This document shows, in pieces, positions 1-8,282 of a stretch of DNA of 64,000 nt (position 1 is its first letter; each line of letters opens with the position of its first letter). A program made the translations under genes and the position numbers. The notes below the pieces were generated by a model. The model had not been told where the DNA came from. It saw only the letters and a program-made list of their open reading frames with translations, and searched no databases. The stretch comes from Gemmatimonadota bacterium. Lineage in GTDB: Bacteria; Gemmatimonadota; Gemmatimonadetes; Longimicrobiales; Gaopeijiaceae. Location of the stretch: positions 62,001 to 126,000 of the forward strand of contig JAJDXS010000075.1 in the NCBI GenBank assembly GCA_022823145.1, written 5' to 3'.

Positions 1-1020
1 CAGTCCACGACGGTGCTGCTGCCACCGGCTCTGGCCACCGGCAACCTCGAGATCCGCACGGGAGCCATGGTGCGCCAGGTCACCGTCGATTCGCAGGGGC
101 GCGCAACCGGCGTTCACTACATCGACAAGGCGACCCTGATCGACGAGTTCGCCTCGGCGCGCGTGGTCGTGCTCGCCGCGAGCGCCTGCGAGTCCGCGCG
201 CATCCTGCTGAACTCGACCGGCGCCCTCTTCCCGAACGGGCTGGCCAACAGTTCGGGCCTCGTGGGCAAGTACGTCATGGACACGGTCGGCGCGAGCGTG
301 TATTCCCAGATCCCCGCTCTGGAGTCGCTGCCTCCGCACAACGAGGACGGCGCCTCGGGCATGCACATGTACATGCCGTGGTGGCTCTACGGCGAGCAGC
401 TGGCTGGCCGCCTGGACTTCCCGCGCGGCTACCACATCGAGTTCGGCGGCGGCCGGCGCAGCGCGCCCGGCTTCGGTGCCTTCGCGGGGCTGGAACCCCT
501 CACGGGCGGCAGCTACGGCCAGCGATTCAAGGACGACTGCCGCCGCTACTACGGCAGCTTCATCGGCTTCGACGGCCGCGGCGAGATGATCCCCAACGAG
601 GACTGCTACTGCGAGATCGACCCGGACCGCGTGGACAGCTACGGCATCCCGGTCCTCAGGTTCCACTGGAAGTGGGCGGAGCACGAGCTGCGCCAGGCCG
701 TGCACATGCAGCAAACTTTCGCCGAGATCGTCGACGAGATGGGCGGCCAGCTGCTGTCCACCGTACACACCGACGGAGCGCAGGCCATCTCGAAGGGTGG
801 ACAGATCATCCACGAGGTGGGCGGCGCGATCATGGGCGAAGATCCGCGTACCTCGGTGCTCAACGAGTTCTGCCAGTCGTGGGACGTGCCCAACCTCTTC
901 GTCACCGACGGCGCGCCCTTCGTTTCCAACGCCGACAAGAACCCGACGCTCTCGATCATGGCGATCGCGTGGCGCGCCAGCGACTACATCGTCGAGCAGC
1001 TCAGGCAGAGGAGCATCTGA
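1..1020 (+). CDS. GMC family oxidoreductase, C-terminal part (5' end cut by window)
   Basis: The frame is open from base 1, so the flavin-binding N-terminus lies outside the window; 339 residues remain. The C-terminal block carries the GMC substrate and C-terminal domain: an HEVGG segment near residue 275 and the closing NADKNPTLSIMAIAWRAS segment, which in this family holds the catalytic His/Asn pair and the last FAD contacts. GMC enzymes oxidise alcohols or sugars with FAD. The stop TGA overlaps the ATG of the next gene (TGATG), which encodes a gluconate-dehydrogenase-subunit-3-like protein, so the two are translationally coupled and probably form one sugar or polyol dehydrogenase complex. 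Substrate is not determinable from the sequence. Family assignment is secure; the pairing as a complex is inferred from known gluconate 2-dehydrogenase organisation. Confidence 0.9.
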   Translation, partial: QSTTVLLPPALATGNLEIRTGAMVRQVTVDSQGRATGVHYIDKATLIDEFASARVVVLAASACESARILLNSTGALFPNGLANSSGLVGKYVMDTVGASVYSQIPALESLPPHNEDGASGMHMYMPWWLYGEQLAGRLDFPRGYHIEFGGGRRSAPGFGAFAGLEPLTGGSYGQRFKDDCRRYYGSFIGFDGRGEMIPNEDCYCEIDPDRVDSYGIPVLRFHWKWAEHELRQAVHMQQTFAEIVDEMGGQLLSTVHTDGAQAISKGGQIIHEVGGAIMGEDPRTSVLNEFCQSWDVPNLFVTDGAPFVSNADKNPTLSIMAIAWRASDYIVEQLRQRSI

Positions 1021-1793
1021 TGAGCGACGAGCGGCTCAAGCGCGGAGCGGCGGCGGCCTCGGCCGGTGCGGCCGAAGCGGCGAGACAGGAGGATGGCCCG
1101 GACCGCGTCGACAACAACATCTCGCGCCGCGGCGCCCTCAAGGTCATCGCCGCTGGGGCGGCTCTGGGCGCGGCCGCGTCGTGCGCACCCGAAGACGCGG
1201 CCCGGTCCGCCGAGACCGCCCACGAGGCGCTCTCCGGCTTCGAACCCCTGCCCCCGAGCAATCCCCTGGCCGCGGGCACGGCCGCGGATCCCGACCTGCT
1301 GGCCCCTGTCGTTTCCTGGGAGATGGTGCTCACCGACGAGGAGATGCGGCTGGTGGCTGCGTTCTCCGACGTGATTATCCCCGCGGACGAGCGTTCGCCT
1401 GCGGCCAGCGAAGTGGGCGTCCCGGACTACGTCAACGAGTTCGTTTCCGCACCCGCCCACACGGAACAGCTCACCCGGCTGCGCGGCGGGCTTGCCTGGC
1501 TGAACCGCGAGGCACGTGAGCGCTTCGGAGCGGTGGACTTCCCCACGCTTGCCATCGAGCAGCAGCACGAGATCTGCGACGAGATCTGCTTCGAGCCCGA
1601 CGCGCCCGCGGAGTTGAAGCCGCAGGCCCGCTTCTTCGACGCCTTCCGCGACATGGTCTCCACCGGGTTCTGGACCACCGAGGAGGGCATGCGCGACCTG
1701 GGCTACGTGGGGAACATCCCGCTGCCCAGCTTCGACGGGCCTCCGCCCGAGGTACTGGAGCAGCTCGGGCTGTCGGGGGAGGATCTGGTCTGA
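1020..1793 (+). CDS. Gluconate 2-dehydrogenase subunit 3-like protein with Tat/lipoprotein signal
   Basis: The ATG at 1020 overlaps the upstream TGA, so I prefer it over longer in-frame extensions that are shadows of the GMC gene. The 257-residue product has a long polar N-terminus, then a twin-arginine segment (ISRRGALKVIAAGAAL) and an AASC lipobox, suggesting Tat export and lipid anchoring. The mature part contains the subunit-3 signature: a helix around EEMRLVAAFSDVIIPADE followed by an acidic helical domain ending in FDGPPPEVLEQLG. In gluconate 2-dehydrogenases the small subunit accompanies the FAD-bearing GMC subunit and is needed for its export or activity. Here the GMC gene directly precedes it. 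The Tat signal on the small subunit may carry the folded flavoprotein partner out by hitchhiking; that is inference. Confidence 0.85.
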   Translation: MSDERLKRGAAAASAGAAEAARQEDGPDRVDNNISRRGALKVIAAGAALGAAASCAPEDAARSAETAHEALSGFEPLPPSNPLAAGTAADPDLLAPVVSWEMVLTDEEMRLVAAFSDVIIPADERSPAASEVGVPDYVNEFVSAPAHTEQLTRLRGGLAWLNREARERFGAVDFPTLAIEQQHEICDEICFEPDAPAELKPQARFFDAFRDMVSTGFWTTEEGMRDLGYVGNIPLPSFDGPPPEVLEQLGLSGEDLV

Positions 1794-1850
1794 GAGGCTC
1801 CGGACGCGCAGCCGGCAACCTGGTACGCTGCGACGTGACTGACCGCCGCC

Positions 1851-3020
1851 TCAGCTCTCTTCCACCTCCGTGCCTTCGTTCAGAATCGCGACGTACTGGT
1901 CGTAGACGAACAGCCGACCGCGCTGCCTGCCGGTTACTTCGCGCGCGATTCCCCGGTCAACCAATACCTTCATGGCTGCCGACGCTCCCGAGAAGGAGAG
2001 ATTTGCGCGTTCCGCAGCCGCCGTGATCGACAGAATCGGCCTCTCGCGGAGCGCGGCGTATACGCGCAGAGCCGATCCGGCGCGCCGCCCGGACTGTTCG
2101 ATGGCGCTCCGGTCGTTCGCGAACAGTTCCAGTAGCCGCCTGGTTGTGTGCACGGCTCCGTCAGCCACCACTCGAACGCCCTCCAGGAAGAAGGCGACCC
2201 AAGCCTCCCAGTCGCCTGAGGTGCGCACCTGGTCCAGGAGCTCGTAGTAGGTGCCCTTGTGTTGCTTGAGATACAGACTCAAGTACAGGAGCGGCTCCTG
2301 CAGAACGCCAGCATGAAGGAGCAGAAGGGTCACCAGCAGTCTTCCGACCCTTCCGTTGCCGTCCAGGAAGGGGTGGATGGTCTCAAACTGGACATGTGCC
2401 AGCGCGATGCGGACCAGGGTGGGCAGGTCGTCGCCCTGGTCGTGCAGAAACAGCTCCAGGTCGCCCATACAGTCCTGGACGGCCGTGTGCGGCGGAGGCA
2501 CGAACGTGGCGTTGCCCGGCCCGGTTCCACCGATCCAGTTCTGCGACCGACGGAAATCGCCCGGATCCCTGGTGCTGCCGCGTCCGCTTGATAGCAGTAC
2601 GCCATGAATCTCCCGGATGAGGCGGTTCGACAGAGGGAAGTCGTCCCTGAGCCGACGGTGTGCGTGTTCCATCGCCGCCACGTAGTTCGCGGTCTCAACC
2701 ACATCGTCCAGGGGAATTCCGGGAGCTTCCTCGATCTCGTGAAGCAGCAGGTCCGACAGCGACGATTGCGTTCCTTCGATCTGGGAGGAGAGCACCGCCT
2801 CCTTTCGGATGTAGACGTACGTTACCAGGGTGCGGTCGGGGAGCAGGCTGGACATTCCGTCAAGGCGGCCGAGGCTCATCGCAGCGGCTTCCAGGGTCGA
2901 GCGAAGCGGTCCGTCCAGCACCAGCGGAGGACGCGGCGGGAGCGGTGTCGGCACAAATGCCTTCACCCGTTCGCCACCGGTGACGGTGACTTCGTATCTT
3001 CCGGCAGGTCCTCGATGCAT
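1851..3020 (-). CDS. Fic family protein (AMPylase-type) with N-terminal inhibitory motif and C-terminal winged helix
   Basis: The 389-residue protein carries the Fic core HPFLDGNGRVGR (residues 216-227), matching HPFx(D/E)GNGRxxR, whose His is the catalytic base for transfer of AMP to a target hydroxyl. An SSQIEG segment (residues 78-83) matches the (S/T)xxxE(G/N) inhibitory helix placed N-terminal to the core, i.e. a self-inhibited class II Fic. The last ~70 residues resemble a winged helix-turn-helix (AAERANLSFSGASAAMKVLVDRGI), typical of the Fic/DUF4172-like regulators. Start: the frame is open far upstream, but the ATG at 3020 gives the normal length and places the AT-rich repeat region upstream. 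No adjacent toxin-antitoxin partner gene is seen. The repeats at 3035-3203 may be its operators. Confidence 0.88.
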   Translation of the reverse strand: MHRGPAGRYEVTVTGGERVKAFVPTPLPPRPPLVLDGPLRSTLEAAAMSLGRLDGMSSLLPDRTLVTYVYIRKEAVLSSQIEGTQSSLSDLLLHEIEEAPGIPLDDVVETANYVAAMEHAHRRLRDDFPLSNRLIREIHGVLLSSGRGSTRDPGDFRRSQNWIGGTGPGNATFVPPPHTAVQDCMGDLELFLHDQGDDLPTLVRIALAHVQFETIHPFLDGNGRVGRLLVTLLLLHAGVLQEPLLYLSLYLKQHKGTYYELLDQVRTSGDWEAWVAFFLEGVRVVADGAVHTTRRLLELFANDRSAIEQSGRRAGSALRVYAALRERPILSITAAAERANLSFSGASAAMKVLVDRGIAREVTGRQRGRLFVYDQYVAILNEGTEVEES

Positions 3021-3034
3021 CGGGTGTTCGCGCC

Positions 3035-3203
3035 TTATTCTGGAAAAACGAATGAGATGCCACGTTATTCTGTTTTGCTTCCCGAAACAGAATAACGAAT
3101 ATGATGACGCCGATGAAGGGGGGCGTATACCGACCAAGGCGCTATTCTGATTTTCACAATAGCCGGATTCACTATTCCGTTTTAGAACATAACTCACAAT
3201 AGC
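3035..3203. promoter_or_regulatory. Cluster of TATTCTG-type repeats, likely operator region for fic and the Sel1 gene
   Basis: Copies related to TTATTCTGNTTTT occur at 3035-3043 (TTATTCTGG), 3065-3076, inverted at 3084-3095, 3143-3154 (TATTCTGATTTT) and 3173-3183 (TATTCCGTTTT). A second element, TCACAATAGC, is repeated exactly at 3154-3163 and 3194-3203, and GCTATT/AATAGC arms flank 3141-3163. Spacing of the last copies is about 30 bp. The array sits between the divergent fic and Sel1 starts. Binding by the winged-helix part of the Fic protein would be autoregulation, which is inference. Confidence 0.55.
3064..3096. repeat. Perfect 12-bp inverted repeat in the fic / Sel1 divergent intergenic region
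   Basis: GTTATTCTGTTT (3064-3075) and its exact reverse complement AAACAGAATAAC (3085-3096) are separated by 9 bp. The stretch is AT-rich in a GC-rich window and lies between divergent genes, where an operator is expected. It is not followed by a T run, so a terminator is unlikely. Confidence 0.75.
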
Positions 3204-3204
3204 A

Positions 3205-3927
3205 ATGTGGAAGACCATCCATCGCAACCGGGTCCAGCCGGTTCCTCCGCTCGTCGCCGCCTGGCTCGTCGCCACTGCCGGTTGCGTTTCGCAGCCCGCC
3301 GAACCCGACCCCATCCTGCTCGAGGCGGCCGACTGGTATACCGGGGTGGCGGGCGCGGTGGACGACAAGCGGGCAAGGGAGCTGTTGGAGGAAGCGGTGG
3401 CCGGCGGCGGCGGTCTCGCCACGATGTGGCTGGCGCGCGTGCACTCCACCGGGCGGATGGGGTTCCCGCGAGACGAGGAGAGAGCCCGGCGGCTGGCGGG
3501 TTCGGTGGTCCGCGAGGTGCAGCGCGCGGCGGAGTCGGGCGTGCTCGAAGCCGTCTTCCTGATGGGCACCGCCTACGACGAGGGGCTGGGCAGGCCGGTC
3601 GATGCCGAAAGGGCGGCGGTGTGGCATCGCAGGGCGGCGGAACGCGGGCATGTGCTCGGGGCGCACGTCCTGGGGAACCAGTACGCGGAGGGACGGGGCG
3701 TCGCCGAGGACCCCGCCCTGGCAGTCGAATGGTGGACGCGTGCGGCGGAAGAGGGCGACGCGATCACGCAGCTCCGGCTCGGCGAAGCCTACGAGGCCGG
3801 GCGAGGTGTTGAACAGGATCGGGATCGCGCCCTCGATTGGTATGGACGGGCCTCTCGCGCGGGGAACCAGCAGGCGAGTGAAGCGCTGGCGCGTCTGGAA
3901 GCCGGGCAGGAGCCGCCACGCAGCTGA
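3205..3927 (+). CDS. Sel1-repeat (TPR-like) lipoprotein
   Basis: The 240-residue product begins with a signal peptide ending in a lipobox (ATAGC, Cys near residue 27). The rest is alpha-helical Sel1-like repeats, visible as recurring ...LMGTAYDEGLGRPVDAERAAVWHRRAAERG, LGNQYAEGRGVAEDPALAVEWWTRAAEEGD and LGEAYEAGRGVEQDRDRALDWYGRASRAGN type units (only the pattern matters: G-Y-x-G-x-G-V spacing). Sel1 proteins act as scaffolds for protein-protein contacts, often in the periplasm. The ATG at 3205 is 2 bp after the second TCACAATAGC repeat. Its divergence from the fic gene across a repeat-rich region suggests shared control. No partner protein can be named. Confidence 0.82.
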   Translation: MWKTIHRNRVQPVPPLVAAWLVATAGCVSQPAEPDPILLEAADWYTGVAGAVDDKRARELLEEAVAGGGGLATMWLARVHSTGRMGFPRDEERARRLAGSVVREVQRAAESGVLEAVFLMGTAYDEGLGRPVDAERAAVWHRRAAERGHVLGAHVLGNQYAEGRGVAEDPALAVEWWTRAAEEGDAITQLRLGEAYEAGRGVEQDRDRALDWYGRASRAGNQQASEALARLEAGQEPPRS

Positions 3928-4068
3928 CACCGGACCGGCTGACGGCCATCAGCGGACGACCGCTGCCGCCGTGCAGGTTGCGGACCGCGCCCGGTCAGTA
4001 ATGCGCTTTCCATTGCGGGCGTACCGAACTGTGAGGTAAGCCACCGCCCCAATGAGAGGATCGATCGC

Positions 4069-5277
4069 ATGACCCGGACACTCCTTCCTGCGTGCCTCGG
4101 GGCACTATTGATCGCGCCGGACGGCCGTGCCCAGGAAACGGTCGAACTTCCACGCGAGGATCGACCCCTGGCCGCGCAACTCGTCGAAGTCTACCGCATA
4201 GGGTCGGTCGATGCGGTCGCCGAATGGCAGGTCCTGGGCACGGTTCCGGCTGCGGGCTTCGACGAGGCCGGGAACCTGTATTTCCTGGACGCCCCTGCCC
4301 GTGTAGTCGTTGTGGACCCAGGCGGCAGCTTCCTGGGCCAGATCGGCCGTCCCGGCGAGGGCCCCGGCGAGTTCCGCAGACCAGAACAGCTGGACGTCTT
4401 GCCGAGCGGGCGAATCGTCGTCACCGACTCCTTTGTCTTTCAGATCTTCGGCGCCGACGGCGTGTTCGAACGAACGGTGAGCGTGAGGGTCGACGGATCG
4501 GATATCTCGGATGTTGGTGCTTTTGTGCGGGCCGCGAGCTTTGGCGCGCGCCCGGCCCGCGATGGCGCTGCCATCTTCTCGGACGGCATCCGCAAGATCA
4601 TGCGCACCGACCTGTCGTCGGAAGAGGCGCGGATCGACACGTTCGTGGAAGCGTGGGCGCCGCCGGGGACCGAAGGAGTGGTATCCGGGAGTGTGGCCGA
4701 TGTGATGAGCGGCGCATTGTGGGGACTCGAGCCACCCCTCGTTTTCGACGCGCTGCCAGGGGGTAGGGTCGCGTTTTCGGACTCCTCCGCCTATGCGATC
4801 AAGGTCACCGGGCCGTCCGGCGAGTTGCTTCGGGTTCTGCGCCGGCCGATCGACCCGGAACCGGCGACCGACCGCGCCAGACAGGCGGAAAAGGACCGCG
4901 AACTGGCGAAGCTGGGTTTGGCGCGGGACCCGAGTGGCCGGGTGCCTCCGAACATCCAGGCGCTGGCCGGGGTATTCCGTGCGGCTCACACGAGAGCCAT
5001 CGAGAACATGCAGTTCTTCCCGGAAGTGCCGGTGCTGCATGCGCTGCGCACCACCTGGGAAGGAAACCTCTGGGTCCAGCGCCGCGGAGAGGAACCCGAC
5101 GTGGATCGTGGACCGATCGACGTGCTGACTCCGGACGGGCGCTATCTCGGCACGCTCGACCAGGGAATGCGGATGCCCGACGAATTCGGTCCTGACGGCC
5201 TGGTCGTCTTCCTCGAAAGGGACGAATTCGATGTCCCGGTCGTCGTGGTGAAGAGGCTGCCGCCGGGAATCCGGTGA
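4069..5277 (+). CDS. 6-bladed beta-propeller (NHL-like) secreted protein
   Basis: The 402-residue protein has a short N-terminal signal ([17 protein letters not shown]...RAQ) and then repeating propeller blades with the pattern [23 protein letters not shown] and [28 protein letters not shown], characteristic of NHL/6-bladed beta-propellers. A GAGAGGAT ribosome site precedes the ATG. Such proteins are abundant in Gemmatimonadota and Bacteroidota and are usually periplasmic or surface binding proteins without known enzymatic activity. The gene is not in an operon: the Sel1 gene ends 141 bp upstream and the next gene is convergent, with a terminator between them. Function unknown. Confidence 0.7.
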   Translation: MTRTLLPACLGALLIAPDGRAQETVELPREDRPLAAQLVEVYRIGSVDAVAEWQVLGTVPAAGFDEAGNLYFLDAPARVVVVDPGGSFLGQIGRPGEGPGEFRRPEQLDVLPSGRIVVTDSFVFQIFGADGVFERTVSVRVDGSDISDVGAFVRAASFGARPARDGAAIFSDGIRKIMRTDLSSEEARIDTFVEAWAPPGTEGVVSGSVADVMSGALWGLEPPLVFDALPGGRVAFSDSSAYAIKVTGPSGELLRVLRRPIDPEPATDRARQAEKDRELAKLGLARDPSGRVPPNIQALAGVFRAAHTRAIENMQFFPEVPVLHALRTTWEGNLWVQRRGEEPDVDRGPIDVLTPDGRYLGTLDQGMRMPDEFGPDGLVVFLERDEFDVPVVVVKRLPPGIR

Positions 5278-5307
5278 GAGGCGCAGGGCCGGTCGCGCAG
5301 CAGCCGG

Positions 5308-5348
5308 AAAAAACCGTGCCCCGGCCCGGCATGACGCCGGACCGGGGC
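5308..5348 (-). terminator. Rho-independent terminator of the TonB receptor operon
   Basis: A 13-bp stem with one mismatch (5318-5330 / 5336-5348, loop ATGAC) is followed on the minus strand, after ACGG, by six T residues (5313-5308). It lies 23 bp beyond the receptor stop codon. It may also slow plus-strand transcripts from the propeller gene, though these lack a T run. Confidence 0.8.
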
Positions 5349-5370
5349 CGTTGCCCGGGGTGTGTTCAGC

Positions 5371-8265
5371 CTACCAGCTGTAGCCGATCCGAGTGTAGTA
5401 GTAGCCGCCGTTGAAGCCGAACGGCGTGAACTGTCCGAAACGGTTGCCGACGCCGGCGGCCGCGCCCGGATACTCCTCCGGGTAGGTGTTCAGCACGTTT
5501 GTGCCTCCGACCGTGAGCGTCCAGCTGTCGGCGAAGGTGTGGGCCGCCTCCATGTCGAAAAGGATGCGGGACGGATAGTCGATGGTGTTGGAGGAATCCG
5601 TCTCGTAGTAGGGCTGCTCGCCGTCGAAGTAGCCGCCCCAGTAGCTGCCGCGCACCAGGAAACGGGTGCCGCCCGCGAAGACGTGGTTCATCGCGATGTT
5701 GCCGCGCACGTTGGGCAGTCCTTCTTCGAGGATCCGGATCCGGCGATCGGTCAGGGTAACCGGGTTGAATTCCGTCACAGTGGTCCGGGTCCAGTTCCAC
5801 GCGCTGCTGAGGGTCGTGGTGGCACCGCCCGCTCCCTCGATCTCGTACGCGCCCACCAGGTCGATCCCTCCGGTGCTGGTTGCGAAATCGTTGATGAAGA
5901 AACGGAACCGAGCGAGCACGCCACCCGGCCGTATGATGCCTTCGTCAATAAGCTGAGTGATCTCAGCCGGGCTGAGGCTCCGGTCCGCGCTGGTCGTCAG
6001 ACGGTCCGACACATTGATCTGGAAGAAGTCCATCGAGAAGCTGAACGGACCGTTGTCGTAAACAGCGCCCATCGCCAGGTTGACGGAAGTTTCCGGCTTA
6101 AGCGCCTGGCCGCCGAAGTTCATCGCCAGCGGAGACGTTGACGGAATCGTCCCGTTGTTGGTCAGATCGTCAATGACCGGATCATAGATCGTGGAGATGT
6201 TGAACGCGTTCTGCTGCCCCGGCGTGGGCGCGCGGAAGCCGGTACTGGCGCTGGCTCGGAGGCCAAACTGCTCGCTCACGCTAAGGTGTCCCGCAACCTT
6301 GCCGTTGAACGTTGTTCCGAAGTCCGAGAAGTTCTCGAACCGTCCGGCCACACCGACAGTCCAGTCACCCCCGGGTTCACGGATCTCCATATCGCCGTAG
6401 ACGGCAAAGTTGTTCCGGTTCCAGTTACCCACGGTAAGCGGTCCGAATCCCGTGAACCCGTTGGAGCCGGGCGTGAATCCCTGGGTGGCCAGCGGCCCCT
6501 CCGTCCACGACTCCGTGCTTCCCTGGAAGATCTCGAAGCGCTCGTTACGCCACTCGGCGCCCCCTGCGACGTTGACCATCTCGCTCATCGCGTACGACAG
6601 ATCGAAGTTGAGGTTGACCTCCTGCTGGTCGTAGATCCCCGGATTGAACCAGGGCGTGCAAGACTGGTTGGGCACGACAAACGAGATCGTTCGGTCAGAG
6701 CCGGCGCACGGCTGGTCCGGCCCGAGTGAGGCGTTGACCGTGTTGTACATGTAGAAGTCCATGTTGGACTTGCCCCAAGCCGCGCTCGCGTCCCAGCTCA
6801 GGTCGCCGCTGGTCCCCTTCAGACCCGCTACTGCGGAGGCGTCGAAAACGTACGCCCCAAACTGCGGGGTGAACCCTCCGGGGAAGAGTTTCCGGAAGGT
6901 GAAGCAGTTGGGGTCAGCCATGACATGGTTGAACGCAGCCATGTTGTCCGCGTCGTTCATCACCACGCCATCGCCGGTGACTCGGACTTCCGGACACATC
7001 GCCGAGCCATCGAGCTCCCCGTCCTGCGCGTCGAGCATGTCGCCGACCAGGAGGATCCGGTCTCCGGCAGCGTTAGTGGTTCCGAACACGCCGCTCCGCG
7101 TGCCCGGATTACGGAAGTAGAAGCCGCCTTCGACCTGCTTGCTCACGTAGTTGCCGTGGCCGTAGAACTGCGTGTTGTCGTTGAAGAGGTAGCCCATGTT
7201 CGCCCACAGCTTGATCTCGTCGGAGATCTGGGGCGAGCCCCAGACCTGCGCGGGATTCCGAACGGACGTGTTGCCGGCGCCGAGCAGCGCCAGTGCGTCG
7301 TTGCGCTGGGTGCTGCGATCGGTGGGGTTGGCGTTGCCGTATTCGCCGGTCAGGTTCAGGAACCCGGTCTCGCCGAGAGGCAGGCCGATGTTCCCGGACA
7401 GCGTGTACATCTCGCCGTCGCCCGGGAACGAGCCGTCTTCGAATGGTGCGCTGGTCTCCCCGAGGGGATACCCGCCGGTCTTGATCTCGATTGAGCCGCC
7501 GGAGCGGTCGTTCTTCAGCACGAAGTTCATGACGCCCGCAATCGCGTCGGAGCCGTACTGGGCCGACGCGCCGTCGCGCAACACTTCGGCCTGCTCAAGC
7601 GCCAGTCCGGGGATGAGCGCGATGTCGGGGCCCTGGGAGCCGTCCGCAAGTCCGTTGCCGTACCACGTGATCACCGCCGTGCGGTGGCGCCGCTTTCCGT
7701 TGATCAGCACCAGCGTGTGATCGGGGGCGAGACCACGCAGATTCGCGGGCCGCGCGAAGGTGGCCGCGTCCGAAATCGGCTGGATGTTCACGTTGAACGA
7801 CGGCACGACGTTGCGCAGCAGGTTGGCGAAGTCGGTATCGCCCTGCTGAACGATCTCGCGCGTCGGGATCACGTCGACGGGAACCGGCGACTCGGTGACG
7901 GTGCGGGGCCGCGCACGGCTTCCGACGGCCACGAGTCCTTCCAGTTCAAGCGCTGTCTCGGCGAGCGCCACGTTCAGAGTGGCGGCCTGGCCATCGGTGA
8001 TGGTCACCTGCCGCCGCTCGGTCTGGTAGCCGATAATGACGACCACGACTTCGTGCGTTCCCGCGGGGATGTCACCCACCTCGTAGGCGCCGTTCGGACC
8101 GGTGATGGCCCCGAGCGACAGGTCCGGCAGGCTGACCTGTGCCCCTGCGAGGGCACTCCCCGTGCCAGCCGCGGTGACCGTCCCCTGCAGGCTCCCCTGC
8201 GCGGCCACCGCACCGGCCTGTGCGAGGGTGAAGAGTGTGGCAATGACTGCTGCGCTTTTTACCAT
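5371..8265 (-). CDS. TonB-dependent outer-membrane receptor with carboxypeptidase-regulatory-like N-domain
   Basis: The 964-residue protein starts with a signal peptide (ends AVAAQG), then a ~80-residue carboxypeptidase-regulatory-like fold (LQGTVTAAGTGSALAGAQV...), a TonB plug (EIVQQGDTDFANLLRNVVPSF; NLRGLAPDHTLVLINGKRRH) and a large beta-barrel ending in aromatic GYSW. This is the SusC-like/CirA-type architecture for energised uptake of large ligands. The start at 8265 is chosen because AAAGGAG precedes it by 7 bp and a signal peptide follows; the open frame extends further upstream into the aminotransferase gene. It lies 17 bp after the aminotransferase stop, so both are one operon. The ligand is unknown; the linked periplasmic aminotransferase hints at an amino compound. 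Confidence 0.92.
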   Translation of the reverse strand: MVKSAAVIATLFTLAQAGAVAAQGSLQGTVTAAGTGSALAGAQVSLPDLSLGAITGPNGAYEVGDIPAGTHEVVVVIIGYQTERRQVTITDGQAATLNVALAETALELEGLVAVGSRARPRTVTESPVPVDVIPTREIVQQGDTDFANLLRNVVPSFNVNIQPISDAATFARPANLRGLAPDHTLVLINGKRRHRTAVITWYGNGLADGSQGPDIALIPGLALEQAEVLRDGASAQYGSDAIAGVMNFVLKNDRSGGSIEIKTGGYPLGETSAPFEDGSFPGDGEMYTLSGNIGLPLGETGFLNLTGEYGNANPTDRSTQRNDALALLGAGNTSVRNPAQVWGSPQISDEIKLWANMGYLFNDNTQFYGHGNYVSKQVEGGFYFRNPGTRSGVFGTTNAAGDRILLVGDMLDAQDGELDGSAMCPEVRVTGDGVVMNDADNMAAFNHVMADPNCFTFRKLFPGGFTPQFGAYVFDASAVAGLKGTSGDLSWDASAAWGKSNMDFYMYNTVNASLGPDQPCAGSDRTISFVVPNQSCTPWFNPGIYDQQEVNLNFDLSYAMSEMVNVAGGAEWRNERFEIFQGSTESWTEGPLATQGFTPGSNGFTGFGPLTVGNWNRNNFAVYGDMEIREPGGDWTVGVAGRFENFSDFGTTFNGKVAGHLSVSEQFGLRASASTGFRAPTPGQQNAFNISTIYDPVIDDLTNNGTIPSTSPLAMNFGGQALKPETSVNLAMGAVYDNGPFSFSMDFFQINVSDRLTTSADRSLSPAEITQLIDEGIIRPGGVLARFRFFINDFATSTGGIDLVGAYEIEGAGGATTTLSSAWNWTRTTVTEFNPVTLTDRRIRILEEGLPNVRGNIAMNHVFAGGTRFLVRGSYWGGYFDGEQPYYETDSSNTIDYPSRILFDMEAAHTFADSWTLTVGGTNVLNTYPEEYPGAAAGVGNRFGQFTPFGFNGGYYYTRIGYSW

Positions 8266-8282
8266 CTTCAGCTCCTTTGCTG

